DNA of 5,638 bases from contig CANGUJ010000286.1 of the NCBI GenBank assembly GCA_947456845.1, positions 1 through 5,638 on the forward strand, given 5' to 3'. A program made the position numbers and the translations under genes. The stretch is from Burkholderiales bacterium (lineage in GTDB: Bacteria > Pseudomonadota > Gammaproteobacteria > Burkholderiales > JAEUOS01). How positions within the stretch are numbered: position 1 is the stretch's first letter; each line of letters starts with the position of its first letter. Below the pieces are notes generated by a model. The model searched no databases, was not told the DNA's origin, and worked only from the letters and a program-made list of their open reading frames with translations. Shown here in pieces: positions 1-5,473 of this stretch.

Positions 1-313
1 CGTCGCAAAACAATTGGCCGCGATGCTTCTCATGGAAAGCGATTCGATGCTGTCGCACCAGCGCGATGAAGTCGGCCGGGCCGTAGCCCGCCAGCGCCGA
101 ACGACAGAACCTGGGGTTTGACGAAACAAAATTGGCGGGGCCCGCGTTCAGGTTCGTGAAGTTGCATCGGCCGCCGCCGGAGATCCGGATTTTTTCGCCG
201 GGTTGCTCGCTATGGTCGATCAGCACCACCCGCAGGTTGCGTTGCCCGGCCACGCCGGCGCACATCATTCCGGCTGCACCGGCGCCGATCACAGCCACGT
301 CGAAATGTTGCAT
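1..313 (-). CDS. YhiN/HI0933-family FAD-binding flavoprotein, N-terminal part (truncated by window edge)
   Basis: Reading from the ATG at 313 towards 1 gives 104 residues that run off the window, so the stop is not seen. The start MQHFDVAVIGAGAAG contains the GxGxxG dinucleotide-binding turn at residues 10-15, with an acidic residue (D33) closing the second Rossmann strand. It is followed by the diagnostic GGGRCNFTN at 46-54, preceded by GEKIRIS. That combination is typical of the HI0933/YhiN flavoproteins (often named aminoacetone oxidase family FAD-binding enzymes, usually about 390-420 residues). The family binds FAD, but its physiological substrate is poorly known, so I give no gene symbol. 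No strong ribosome binding site is visible before the ATG. The gene is divergent from the small membrane protein at 436. Family assignment is firm; function is not. Confidence 0.9.
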   Translation of the reverse strand, partial: MQHFDVAVIGAGAAGMMCAGVAGQRNLRVVLIDHSEQPGEKIRISGGGRCNFTNLNAGPANFVSSNPRFCRSALAGYGPADFIALVRQHRIAFHEKHRGQLFCD

Positions 314-435
314 GGCTTTGATTGTTACATGCGTATGCGGCGAATTGGACCGGCTATCCTGCGCTAAACGGCGCCCCCTCCAAGAGTCTTGGATATCACA
401 ATGCCATCACGATCCCTGACCGGAGCAGCGGCAAC

Positions 436-750
436 ATGCTTGAGTTGGTACTGGCGATGCTGGGGCCGATTGCCCTGCTGACACTCGCCTTATGGACGAT
501 CAACAGGCACTTCCGCCGGTTCGACGGTTTCCGTCATCCTGCATTGCTGGGGCTTGTCATTGATGACTTGCCCGAATTCGAGTTCACAGGCCCGACGATC
601 GGTCAGTGGGGCAATCACCGCCTCTACGAGTTTGTCGTCGTTCGCAACAGACGCTTCGATTACGACCGCATTGTGCCGAAGGATTATCGGTATCGCGTGG
701 CGCCCGATGAATTGTTCGTCGCGCCAGGCATGCTTTACGTCGTCCGCTGA
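436..750 (+). CDS. Uncharacterised single-pass membrane protein, 104 aa
   Basis: I do not recognise a named family. The ATG at 436 was chosen because a GGAG sits at 422-425, ten bases upstream, and because it puts a hydrophobic helix at the very N-terminus. The longer reading from TTG at 322 adds 38 residues without visible character. Residues 2-20 (LELVLAMLGPIALLTLALW) form one membrane segment, followed by a basic stretch (R24 to H34, with RHFRR). By the positive-inside rule this suggests a cytoplasmic C-terminal domain. That domain is rich in aromatic and charged residues (ELPEF-like acidic patch near 43-50, WGNHRLYEFVVVRNRRFDYDR at about 58-78), with no cysteines and no recognisable catalytic motif. 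It is convergent with the cytochrome c4 gene. A real gene is likely from its regular codon use and strongly patterned protein; its role is unknown. Confidence 0.65.
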   Translation: MLELVLAMLGPIALLTLALWTINRHFRRFDGFRHPALLGLVIDDLPEFEFTGPTIGQWGNHRLYEFVVVRNRRFDYDRIVPKDYRYRVAPDELFVAPGMLYVVR

Positions 751-754
751 TTGA

Positions 755-842
755 GCGCCAGAGGCGCGATGTGCGTCTCGATCTGCGGTGGCGGCGATCA
801 AGTGCGGCCGGGCAGCGCGAGCAAAACCCGCCCGACGGCCGC
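755..842. terminator. Candidate stem-loops between two convergent genes
   Basis: The 116-base gap between the membrane protein (stop at 750) and cytochrome c4 (stop at 867) holds two potential hairpins. The first is small: GCGCC 755-759 with GGCGC 763-767, loop AGA. The second is larger: GCGGCCGGGC at 804-813 pairs with GCCC 830-833 plus GGCCGC 837-842, with a three-base bulge. Neither is followed by a clear T-run on either strand, so this is at best a weak or Rho-assisted termination zone for the two converging transcripts. Confidence 0.3.
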
Positions 843-866
843 GTGTGCCGACCGCCGGTCAAAACA

Positions 867-1505
867 TCACTTTGCGTACTTGAGCCCGGCGATGTAGTCG
901 GCCACGGCAGCCATTTCTGCATCTGACATGCGTGCGGCGACACCGCGCATCATGCCGGCGGGATCGTTGGCCCGTTCACCAGCACGGAACGCAATCAGCT
1001 GCGCCTTGGTGTAGTCCGCCCACTGCCCCGCAAGGCGAGGATACTGGGCCGGGATGCCTGCCCCTGCGGGACCGTGGCAGCCAGCACAGGCCGCAACCCC
1101 TTTATCCGCGATGCCGCCCCGGTAAATCTTCTCACCCAGCTTTGCGCTATCGGGGCTACGCGCGGAGCCATCCTTGGGCTTCTGCTCGGCGTAGTAGGCG
1201 GCCACGTTGCGCATGTCTTCGGTAGACATGCCGCTGGCAAATCCCAGCATGACGGCGTTCTTGCGTGTCTTGTTGGCCTTCAGGTCGGCCAGCTGCTTGG
1301 CGATGTATTCCGGATGCTGGCCGGCAAGCTTCGGATTGACCGCAACCGCGCTGTTGCCGTCGGGGTTGTGGCAGGCGGCACACACCTGCGTGGCGATCTG
1401 CGCCCCTTTTGCAGCGTCTGCCTTTGGCGCCGCAGCCGGTTGGGCGGCTAGGGCGGATGCGGAAACCAACACCGTCGTGGCGAGAAACGTAAATGCAGTT
1501 TTCAT
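867..1505 (-). CDS. Dihaem cytochrome c4, periplasmic electron carrier
   Basis: The protein has 212 residues, a usual cytochrome c4 length. It starts with a Sec signal peptide (MKTAFTFLATTVLVSASALA, probable cleavage near A20-A26) and carries two c-type haem sites, CAACH at 42-46 and CAGCH at 140-144. The two halves are homologous, each ending in a Met-containing segment and a Y-rich helix. The axial methionines are probably M86 (MLGFASGMS) and M186 (MRGVAARMS). Cytochromes c4 are bilobal proteins that pass electrons from the quinol side (bc1 complex) to terminal oxidases such as cbb3. It starts at the ATG at 1505; no good Shine-Dalgarno is visible. It is divergent from engB, with a shared 147-base intergenic region. 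The symbol cycA/cc4 varies between genomes, so none is given. Confidence 0.94.
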   Translation of the reverse strand: MKTAFTFLATTVLVSASALAAQPAAAPKADAAKGAQIATQVCAACHNPDGNSAVAVNPKLAGQHPEYIAKQLADLKANKTRKNAVMLGFASGMSTEDMRNVAAYYAEQKPKDGSARSPDSAKLGEKIYRGGIADKGVAACAGCHGPAGAGIPAQYPRLAGQWADYTKAQLIAFRAGERANDPAGMMRGVAARMSDAEMAAVADYIAGLKYAK

Positions 1506-1533
1506 TGTTTGGATGCGAAAAATGGGTCGCCGA

Positions 1534-1611
1534 TGGAACGCAAACGCGGCAAACTCTATATTCTACCGTAAGTGTCCAGCCGCCTCATATTGTGAATCGT
1601 TCGCAGTGCGA
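1534..1611. promoter_or_regulatory. Candidate promoter/operator region between divergent cytochrome c4 and engB genes
   Basis: This is the only AT-rich patch in the 147-base divergent gap. On the plus strand TATATT at 1557-1562 could be a -10 box (5 of 6 matches), with a poor -35, TGGAAC, at 1534-1539 and a 17-base spacer. On the minus strand TAGAAT (1565 to 1560) overlaps it as a possible -10 for cytochrome c4, without a clear -35. An 11-base palindrome, TCGCA-G-TGCGA, lies at 1601-1611 and could be an operator half-site pair. These are consensus matches by eye only. Confidence 0.35.
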
Positions 1612-1652
1612 GAAGGCTTGCTGCCGGCACCCCAAAAGAGAGTCCTTATTTC

Positions 1653-2402
1653 ATGTCATTTCTGCATCGGGCAGCCTTTTTCATTACCGCCGCCAAACTC
1701 AGCGACCTTACGTTTCCGTCATCGGCCGAGGTGGCATTTGTCGGCCGTTCCAATTCTGGAAAATCCAGTGCGATCAATACGTTGGCCAACCAGCGGCGGC
1801 TCGCCTTCACGAGCAAGACACCAGGCAGGACCCAGCAGCTCAACTACTTCGCCTTGGGCGCGGACCGGTTCCTGGTGGACCTGCCGGGATATGGTTATGC
1901 GAAGGTCCAGAAGGCCGAACACAAGCGCTGGGGCGGTTTCCTCTCCGGATACCTGCAGAGCCGTGCGCCGTTGGTGGGGCTTGTCCTCATCATGGACGCG
2001 AGGCGGCCGTTGACCGAACTCGATTGCCAGATGCTTGATTGGTTCACGCCGCGCGGCATTCCCGTTCATGCCTTGTTGACCAAGGCAGACAAGCTTGGGC
2101 GAAGCGAGCAAACCCGGGTGCTCGTTAAAGTGCAGGGTGAAATGGCAAAGTACGGGCCCATGTGCAGCGCAAGCCTGTTTTCGAGCCTGAAGAAGACGGG
2201 TGTCGAGGCTATGGCCGAGGTATTGGCGGTTTGGCTTGGGTTCCCCGAACCGACGCAGAAGGAGGCGCCCCGCAAAAAATTAGGCCGTGGAGAACTCACG
2301 CACTCCACGGCCATAAAGGCCTCTAGAATAAGGCACCCGCTCAGGGAGGAAAAGCGGGAGACGCGCAAACGTCTAGGGCATATGTTAAGCAAGCCAGGAT
2401 GA
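1653..2402 (+). CDS. engB: Ribosome-assembly GTPase EngB (YihA/YsxC); 3' end of the reading frame doubtful
   Basis: EngB is an essential TrmE-Era-EngA-YihA-Septin-like GTPase that helps assemble the large ribosomal subunit. All G motifs are present: G1 GRSNSGKSS at 31-39, G2 TPGRT at 56-60, G3 DLPGYG at 76-81, G4 TKAD at 143-146 and G5-like FSS at 176-178. The ATG at 1653 follows a weak GAGAG at 1638-1642. The open frame gives 249 residues, longer than the usual 195-220. The family-like part ends near residue 209 (TQKEAPRKK). Codons 210-249 run through a perfect hairpin (2283-2312) and contain ATA twice, TTA twice, AGA, CTA and AGG twice. ATA, TTA, AGA and CTA are absent from the first 209 codons. 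One base fewer in the A6 tract at 2274-2279 would end the protein as EAPRKN at a TAG at 2281-2283. The true gene therefore probably ends near 2283. Identity is secure; the C-terminus is not. Confidence 0.95.
   Translation: MSFLHRAAFFITAAKLSDLTFPSSAEVAFVGRSNSGKSSAINTLANQRRLAFTSKTPGRTQQLNYFALGADRFLVDLPGYGYAKVQKAEHKRWGGFLSGYLQSRAPLVGLVLIMDARRPLTELDCQMLDWFTPRGIPVHALLTKADKLGRSEQTRVLVKVQGEMAKYGPMCSASLFSSLKKTGVEAMAEVLAVWLGFPEPTQKEAPRKKLGRGELTHSTAIKASRIRHPLREEKRETRKRLGHMLSKPG
2283..2312. terminator. Perfect 10-bp hairpin at the probable true end of engB
   Basis: GGCCGTGGAG (2283-2292) pairs perfectly with CTCCACGGCC (2303-2312) around a 10-base loop. On the plus strand it is preceded by A6 (2274-2279) but followed by ATAAAGG, with no T-run. 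On the minus strand the stem is followed by TAATTTTTT, which is a good intrinsic terminator. It may therefore act mainly against antisense transcription, or be an engB terminator that has lost its downstream T-tract. It lies inside the apparent engB frame but at the position expected for the gene's end. Confidence 0.6.
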
Positions 2403-2485
2403 GAAGCAACTGGGAATAACCCTGAACCTCATTCGTTGATTGGTGGGTTCACTTGGGATTCAAACAGACTTTCAGGGATAACAAT

Positions 2486-3514
2486 ATGAATATTTTGGGA
2501 AATTTTCCGGAACGTCGGATGCGCCGCAATCGCCGGACCGAGTTTGCGCGGCGCATGGTGCAAGAGAACGTTCTGACAACCAACGATTTGATCTATCCTG
2601 TTTTTGTCCTGGACGAACGCGATGTCGGATCAAACGTGGTTCAAGCGGTGCCGTCGATGCCGGGCGTTTCCAGATATACCTTGGACAGGCTGCTCGGGGT
2701 GGCCGAGATGACGCTCAAGGCGGGTGTGCCCTGCATGGCGCTGTTTCCCGTGATCGATCAGGCCAGGAAGTCGCTTGATGGACGGGAAGCCGAAAACCCA
2801 GACGGACTGGTTCCGCGCGTCGTTTCCGCGCTCAAGGCGCGTTTTCCCGAACTGGGTGTGCTGTGCGATGTCGCGCTGGACCCGTACACCAGCCATGGAC
2901 AGGATGGCGTGATCGACGATGCCGGCTACATCAAGAACGAAGTGACCGTCGACATCCTGTGCCGCCAGGCGAAAATTCAGGCCGATGCCGGCGTTGACAT
3001 CGTTGCGCCTTCGGACATGATGGACGGGCGTATAGGAGCAATCCGCAAGACGCTCGATGCGGGTGGGCGCGAGTTGGTGCAGATCATGGCGTACTCGGCG
3101 AAGTATGCATCGGCGTTTTACGGACCATTTCGCGACGCCGTAGGCTCGGCGAAGAATCTGGGCAAGTCTAACAAGAAGACCTACCAGATGGATCCCGCCA
3201 ACACCGACGAAGCCCTGTGGGAAGTGGGTCTCGATCTTGCCGAGGGCGCGGACATGGTGATGGTCAAGCCGGGCATGCCTTACCTGGATATTGTTCGACG
3301 CGTGAAGGATGAGTTCAAGGCACCGACCTTTGTCTATCAGGTCAGCGGCGAGTATGCGATGCTCAAGGCGGCTGCGCAGAACGGTTGGCTGGATGAGCGA
3401 GCGGTTGCCATGGAGTCTTTGCTTGCTTTCAAACGGGCCGGTGCGGACGGCGTACTCACCTATTTTGCGCTCGATGCGGCACGCTGGCTGCGCGAAGACA
3501 TGGGGCCGGCTTAG
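2486..3514 (+). CDS. hemB: Delta-aminolevulinic acid dehydratase (porphobilinogen synthase)
   Basis: HemB condenses two 5-aminolevulinate molecules to porphobilinogen in haem, sirohaem and cobalamin synthesis in the cytoplasm. The 342-residue protein matches the family over its whole length. The two active-site lysines are K206 (MAYSAKYASAFYGPFRD) and K261 (MVMVKPGMPYLDIV, the Schiff-base lysine). APSDMMDGRIGAIR lies at 174-187. The metal-site segment at 127-140 is CDVALDPYTSHGQD: the cysteines of zinc-type enzymes are replaced by D132 and D140, as in the Mg-dependent Pseudomonas aeruginosa enzyme. The ATG at 2486 is preferred over a TTG at 2453 because AGGGA at 2474-2478 sits seven bases before it and the family usually starts close to this point. 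It lies downstream of engB on the same strand. Its TAG stop lies inside a long stem-loop shared with convergent cutA. Confidence 0.98.
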   Translation: MNILGNFPERRMRRNRRTEFARRMVQENVLTTNDLIYPVFVLDERDVGSNVVQAVPSMPGVSRYTLDRLLGVAEMTLKAGVPCMALFPVIDQARKSLDGREAENPDGLVPRVVSALKARFPELGVLCDVALDPYTSHGQDGVIDDAGYIKNEVTVDILCRQAKIQADAGVDIVAPSDMMDGRIGAIRKTLDAGGRELVQIMAYSAKYASAFYGPFRDAVGSAKNLGKSNKKTYQMDPANTDEALWEVGLDLAEGADMVMVKPGMPYLDIVRRVKDEFKAPTFVYQVSGEYAMLKAAAQNGWLDERAVAMESLLAFKRAGADGVLTYFALDAARWLREDMGPA

Positions 3515-3549
3515 CATCCGCTTGAGGCAGGCGGATGTTAAGCCGGCCC
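3503..3549. terminator. Long stem-loop between convergent hemB and cutA
   Basis: Bases 3503-3521 pair with 3531-3549 over 19 positions, with a single G-U wobble (3514 with 3538) and a nine-base loop, TTGAGGCAG. The hemB stop codon (3512-3514) lies within the left arm and the cutA stop (3578) is 29 bases beyond the right arm. The near-perfect symmetry would allow it to form in both converging transcripts. No T-run follows on either strand, so it is not a textbook intrinsic terminator. It may instead pause polymerase or protect the 3' ends of the mRNAs. Confidence 0.6.
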
Positions 3550-3577
3550 GCGCGGCGAGAGGGCAGTTGTGCGTGGT

Positions 3578-3898
3578 TCACTCAAGCGTTTCGCCCCGTA
3601 CCCAATCGAGGTAAGCGGGAAGTCCCGCGACTGCCGGAATAGCGAGGATCTCGGGTACTTCATACGGATGCTGGGCGCGGATCAGCGACTCGACTTTGGC
3701 GTATTTGCCTCGGGTGGTCTTGATCAGGATCGTTACCTCGCTGGCGCGTTCCACTGCGCCCCTCCAGCGATAGATTGACGCGCAGCCCGTCATTACGTTG
3801 ACGCATGCGGCTACGCCGTCTTCAACGAGACTCGTCGCCAGCGCGTCCGCTGAAGTCGCATCAGGGCAGTTGCAAATGATCAGCCAGACGTCGTCCAT
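3578..3898 (-). CDS. cutA: CutA1-type divalent-cation tolerance protein
   Basis: This small (106-residue) protein of the CutA1 family forms very stable trimers with a ferredoxin-like fold related to PII signalling proteins. It was named from copper-tolerance phenotypes in E. coli, but its molecular role is still uncertain. Family marks are the N-terminal strand with NCPD at 10-13, ACVNV at 31-35, IYRWRG at 42-47, E53, KTT at 60-62, HPYEVPEI at 77-84 and W99. The E. coli protein has 112 residues. The ATG at 3898 is chosen because an ideal AGGAGG lies five bases upstream (complement of 3904-3909); a 27-residue upstream extension of the open frame lacks family similarity. It lies on the same strand as rplQ but beyond that operon's terminator, so it probably has its own promoter or depends on read-through. 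Confidence 0.96.
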   Translation of the reverse strand: MDDVWLIICNCPDATSADALATSLVEDGVAACVNVMTGCASIYRWRGAVERASEVTILIKTTRGKYAKVESLIRAQHPYEVPEILAIPAVAGLPAYLDWVRGETLE

Positions 3899-3914
3899 TG
3901 GATCCTCCTGGGGA

Positions 3915-3956
3915 TTGCGCAAACTCCCTTGCGCAGCGGTCGCTTGCGCGCTTTTT
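3915..3956. repeat. Three TTGCGC repeats forming two mutually exclusive hairpins upstream of cutA
   Basis: TTGCGC occurs at 3915-3920, 3929-3934 and 3944-3949, spaced 14 and 15 bases apart. Two hairpins can form. One is a perfect 7-bp stem of 3916-3922 with 3929-3935 and a six-base loop. The other pairs 3931-3938 with 3941-3949, with one bulged base. They share bases 3931-3935, so only one can form at a time. The outer hairpin is followed on the plus strand by T5 at 3952-3956, giving a possible antisense terminator. The inner one ends just six bases from the cutA Shine-Dalgarno. A regulatory role is inference. Confidence 0.4.
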
Positions 3957-3984
3957 GGGTGGCTGACTGCATCTCGCACGGCCG

Positions 3985-4012
3985 AAAAAAAGCCGGGCGT
4001 TGCCCGGCTTTT
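3985..4012 (-). terminator. Intrinsic terminator of the rpsD-rpoA-rplQ operon
   Basis: GCCGGGC (3992-3998) pairs with GCCCGGC (4002-4008) around a three-base loop. It is flanked by A7 at 3985-3991 and TTTT at 4009-4012. Read on the minus strand it is a GC-rich stem followed by seven T residues, 18 bases after the rplQ stop: a textbook Rho-independent terminator. The flanking A/T tracts can extend the stem by four pairs and make it potentially bidirectional. Confidence 0.93.
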
Positions 4013-4029
4013 CGTGAATGCTGATTCGA

Positions 4030-4422
4030 TCAGGATCCCGCCGCTGCTGAAGGCTCGGTAACCTCCGGGCGGTCCAGCAGTTCAACCAATGCCATGGGGG
4101 CATTGTCACCCTTACGGAAACCATACTTGAGGATACGCAAATATCCGCCATTACGCTTTGCAAAACGCGGCCCAAGTTCACCGAACAGCTTGACGACCAT
4201 GTCGCGATCGCGCAGCCGGGAGAACGCCAAGCGCTTGTTGGCCAGAGAAGGATTCTTCCCTAGGGTGATAATGGGTTCGGCCATCATCCGCAACTCCTTG
4301 GCCTTCGGCAAAGTGGTCTTGATGACCTCGTGTTTAAGCAGCGAAACCGTCATGTTGCGAAGCATCGCGACGCGATGCGCCGAGGTGCGGTTGAGTTTTC
4401 TGAGTCCGTGTCCGTGACGCAT
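4030..4422 (-). CDS. rplQ: Large-subunit ribosomal protein bL17
   Basis: The protein has 130 residues (E. coli L17 has 127) and matches the family throughout: MRHGHGLRKLNRTSAHRVAM at the start, then RNMTVSLLKHEVIKTTLPKAKELR at about 22-45, RLAFSRLRD near 63-71, and ELGPRFAKRNGGYLRILK followed by GFRKGDNAPMALVELLDR. The MRHGHG start is the common betaproteobacterial form. L17 binds near the peptide exit tunnel of the 50S subunit. The gene starts 12 bases after the rpoA stop. Its Shine-Dalgarno, AAGGGG, overlaps that stop (TAAGGGG), so translation of the two is probably coupled. It is the last gene of the operon, followed by a strong terminator. The C-terminal tail (EVTEPSAAAGS) is lineage-specific. 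Confidence 0.99.
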   Translation of the reverse strand: MRHGHGLRKLNRTSAHRVAMLRNMTVSLLKHEVIKTTLPKAKELRMMAEPIITLGKNPSLANKRLAFSRLRDRDMVVKLFGELGPRFAKRNGGYLRILKYGFRKGDNAPMALVELLDRPEVTEPSAAAGS

Positions 4423-4434
4423 GATGTATGCCCC

Positions 4435-5418
4435 TTAGGCTTTTTCAAGGCCCGCAGGCGGCCAGTTCTCGAGCTTCATGCCGAGGGTAAGGCCACGCGA
4501 AGCCAGTACTTCCTTGATTTCGTTCAACGATTTGCGACCGAGGTTGGGCGTCTTTAGGAGTTCGTTCTCGGTGCGCTGGATCAAATCGCCGATGTAGTAG
4601 ATGTTCTCCGCCTTCAGGCAATTGGCGGAGCGCACCGTCAGCTCGAGATCGTCGACCGGGCGCAGAAGTATCGGATCGATCACGCCAGGCTTGTTTCCAC
4701 CGGTCGGCGCTTCCTTGGTGTCCTCTAGTGCCGCAAATACCTGCAGTTGCTCTACAAGGATGCGTGCGGCTTTGCGAACCGCCTCTTCGGGCTCGATGAC
4801 GCCGTTGGTTTCGATGTCGACCACCAGACGATCCAGGTCGGTACGCTGTTCCACCCGTGCGGACTCGACCGCATATGAGACTCGGCGCACCGGGCTGTAG
4901 GAGGCATCAAGCACGATCTTGCCGATGGTCTTGGTTTCCTCATCACCCACGATACGCACGTTGCCCGGGACATACCCGCGACCACGCTCGACCTTGATCT
5001 GCATGTCGAGCTTGCCATTGCCGGCCAGATGTGCAATGTGATGGTCAAGGTTGATGATGCGCACATCGTGCGGGATTTCAATGTCCTTGGCCGTCACCGC
5101 ACCGGCACCGGATTTCCTTAGATTGAGCAGCACTTCATCGCGCCCCTCGAGCTTCATGACCACGCCCTTGAGGTTGAGAAGGATGTCGACCACGTCCTCT
5201 TGAACACCCTCGATGGTTGAATACTCATGTACGACACCCGCAATGGTCACTTCCGTGGGGGCATAGCCATCCATCGATGACAACAAAACGCGGCGCAGTG
5301 CGTTGCCGAGCGTGTGACCATAACCGCGCTCGAACGGTTCCATCGTAACCTTGGCGTGCGAGGGTCCGAGGTCCTCGACATTGACGATCTTCGGCTTCAG
5401 AAAACCCGTGTTAGCCAT
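4435..5418 (-). CDS. rpoA: RNA polymerase subunit alpha
   Basis: The protein is full length at 327 residues (E. coli 329). The N-terminal domain (about 1-230) dimerises and nucleates beta/beta' assembly; it contains ERGYGHTLGNALRRVLLSSM at 30-49, with R43 equivalent to E. coli R45, and VERGRGYVPGN at 143-153. After a linker (about 232-245) comes the C-terminal domain, with DLELTVRSANCLKAENIYYIGDL and TPNLGRKSLNEIKEVLASRGL. The UP-element/activator contact residues R263, N266, C267, G294, K296 and S297 match E. coli R265, N268, C269, G296, K298 and S299, so normal UP-element recognition is expected. The ATG at 5418 has GGAAGG (complement of 5424-5429) five bases upstream. It lies 59 bases after the rpsD stop-to-start gap region and 12 bases before rplQ. 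Nothing unusual is seen. Confidence 0.99.
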   Translation of the reverse strand: MANTGFLKPKIVNVEDLGPSHAKVTMEPFERGYGHTLGNALRRVLLSSMDGYAPTEVTIAGVVHEYSTIEGVQEDVVDILLNLKGVVMKLEGRDEVLLNLRKSGAGAVTAKDIEIPHDVRIINLDHHIAHLAGNGKLDMQIKVERGRGYVPGNVRIVGDEETKTIGKIVLDASYSPVRRVSYAVESARVEQRTDLDRLVVDIETNGVIEPEEAVRKAARILVEQLQVFAALEDTKEAPTGGNKPGVIDPILLRPVDDLELTVRSANCLKAENIYYIGDLIQRTENELLKTPNLGRKSLNEIKEVLASRGLTLGMKLENWPPAGLEKA

Positions 5419-5454
5419 GTGATCCTTCCAATCAAAATAATCGACAGCATGTGC

Positions 5455-5473
5455 ATCGCCCGGTCAGGGCGAT
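5455..5473 (-). other. Intercistronic hairpin overlapping the rpsD stop region
   Basis: ATCGCCC (5455-5461) pairs perfectly with GGGCGAT (5467-5473) around a five-base loop. On the operon's strand it begins at the last base of the rpsD stop codon and lies about 36 bases before the rpoA start. It is not directly followed by a T-run, so it is unlikely to terminate strongly. It could influence mRNA stability, processing or the relative output of S4 and alpha. Confidence 0.45.

Noticed and set aside
322..435. Upstream TTG-started extension of the small membrane protein
   Set aside because: The extra 38 residues have no patterned sequence and would precede the membrane helix; the ATG at 436 has a better-placed GGAG.
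314..435. Promoter search between the divergent flavoprotein and membrane protein genes
   Set aside because: TTGGAC at 345-350 resembles a -35 box, but no acceptable -10 lies 16-18 bases downstream, and no convincing minus-strand pair was seen.
1207..2013. 268-codon plus-strand frame spanning the cytochrome c4 start and part of engB
   Set aside because: It overlaps two secure genes in other frames, crosses their divergent promoter region and shows no domain.
2399..2419. Six-codon ORF (MRSNWE) before hemB, considered as a leader peptide
   Set aside because: It is too short and featureless, with no attenuator structure after it.
2453..2485. TTG start eleven codons upstream of hemB
   Set aside because: The ATG at 2486 has a well-spaced AGGGA and matches the family's usual N-terminus.
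2630..3517. 295-codon open frame on the minus strand opposite hemB
   Set aside because: It lies wholly antisense to a full-length, well-conserved hemB. Its product is rich in His and Arg without any recognisable domain, as expected for a GC-rich shadow frame.
3899..3979. 27-residue N-terminal extension of CutA
   Set aside because: It covers the hairpin leader and Shine-Dalgarno. CutA proteins start at the strand beginning MDDVWLII, and AGGAGG fits the ATG at 3898.
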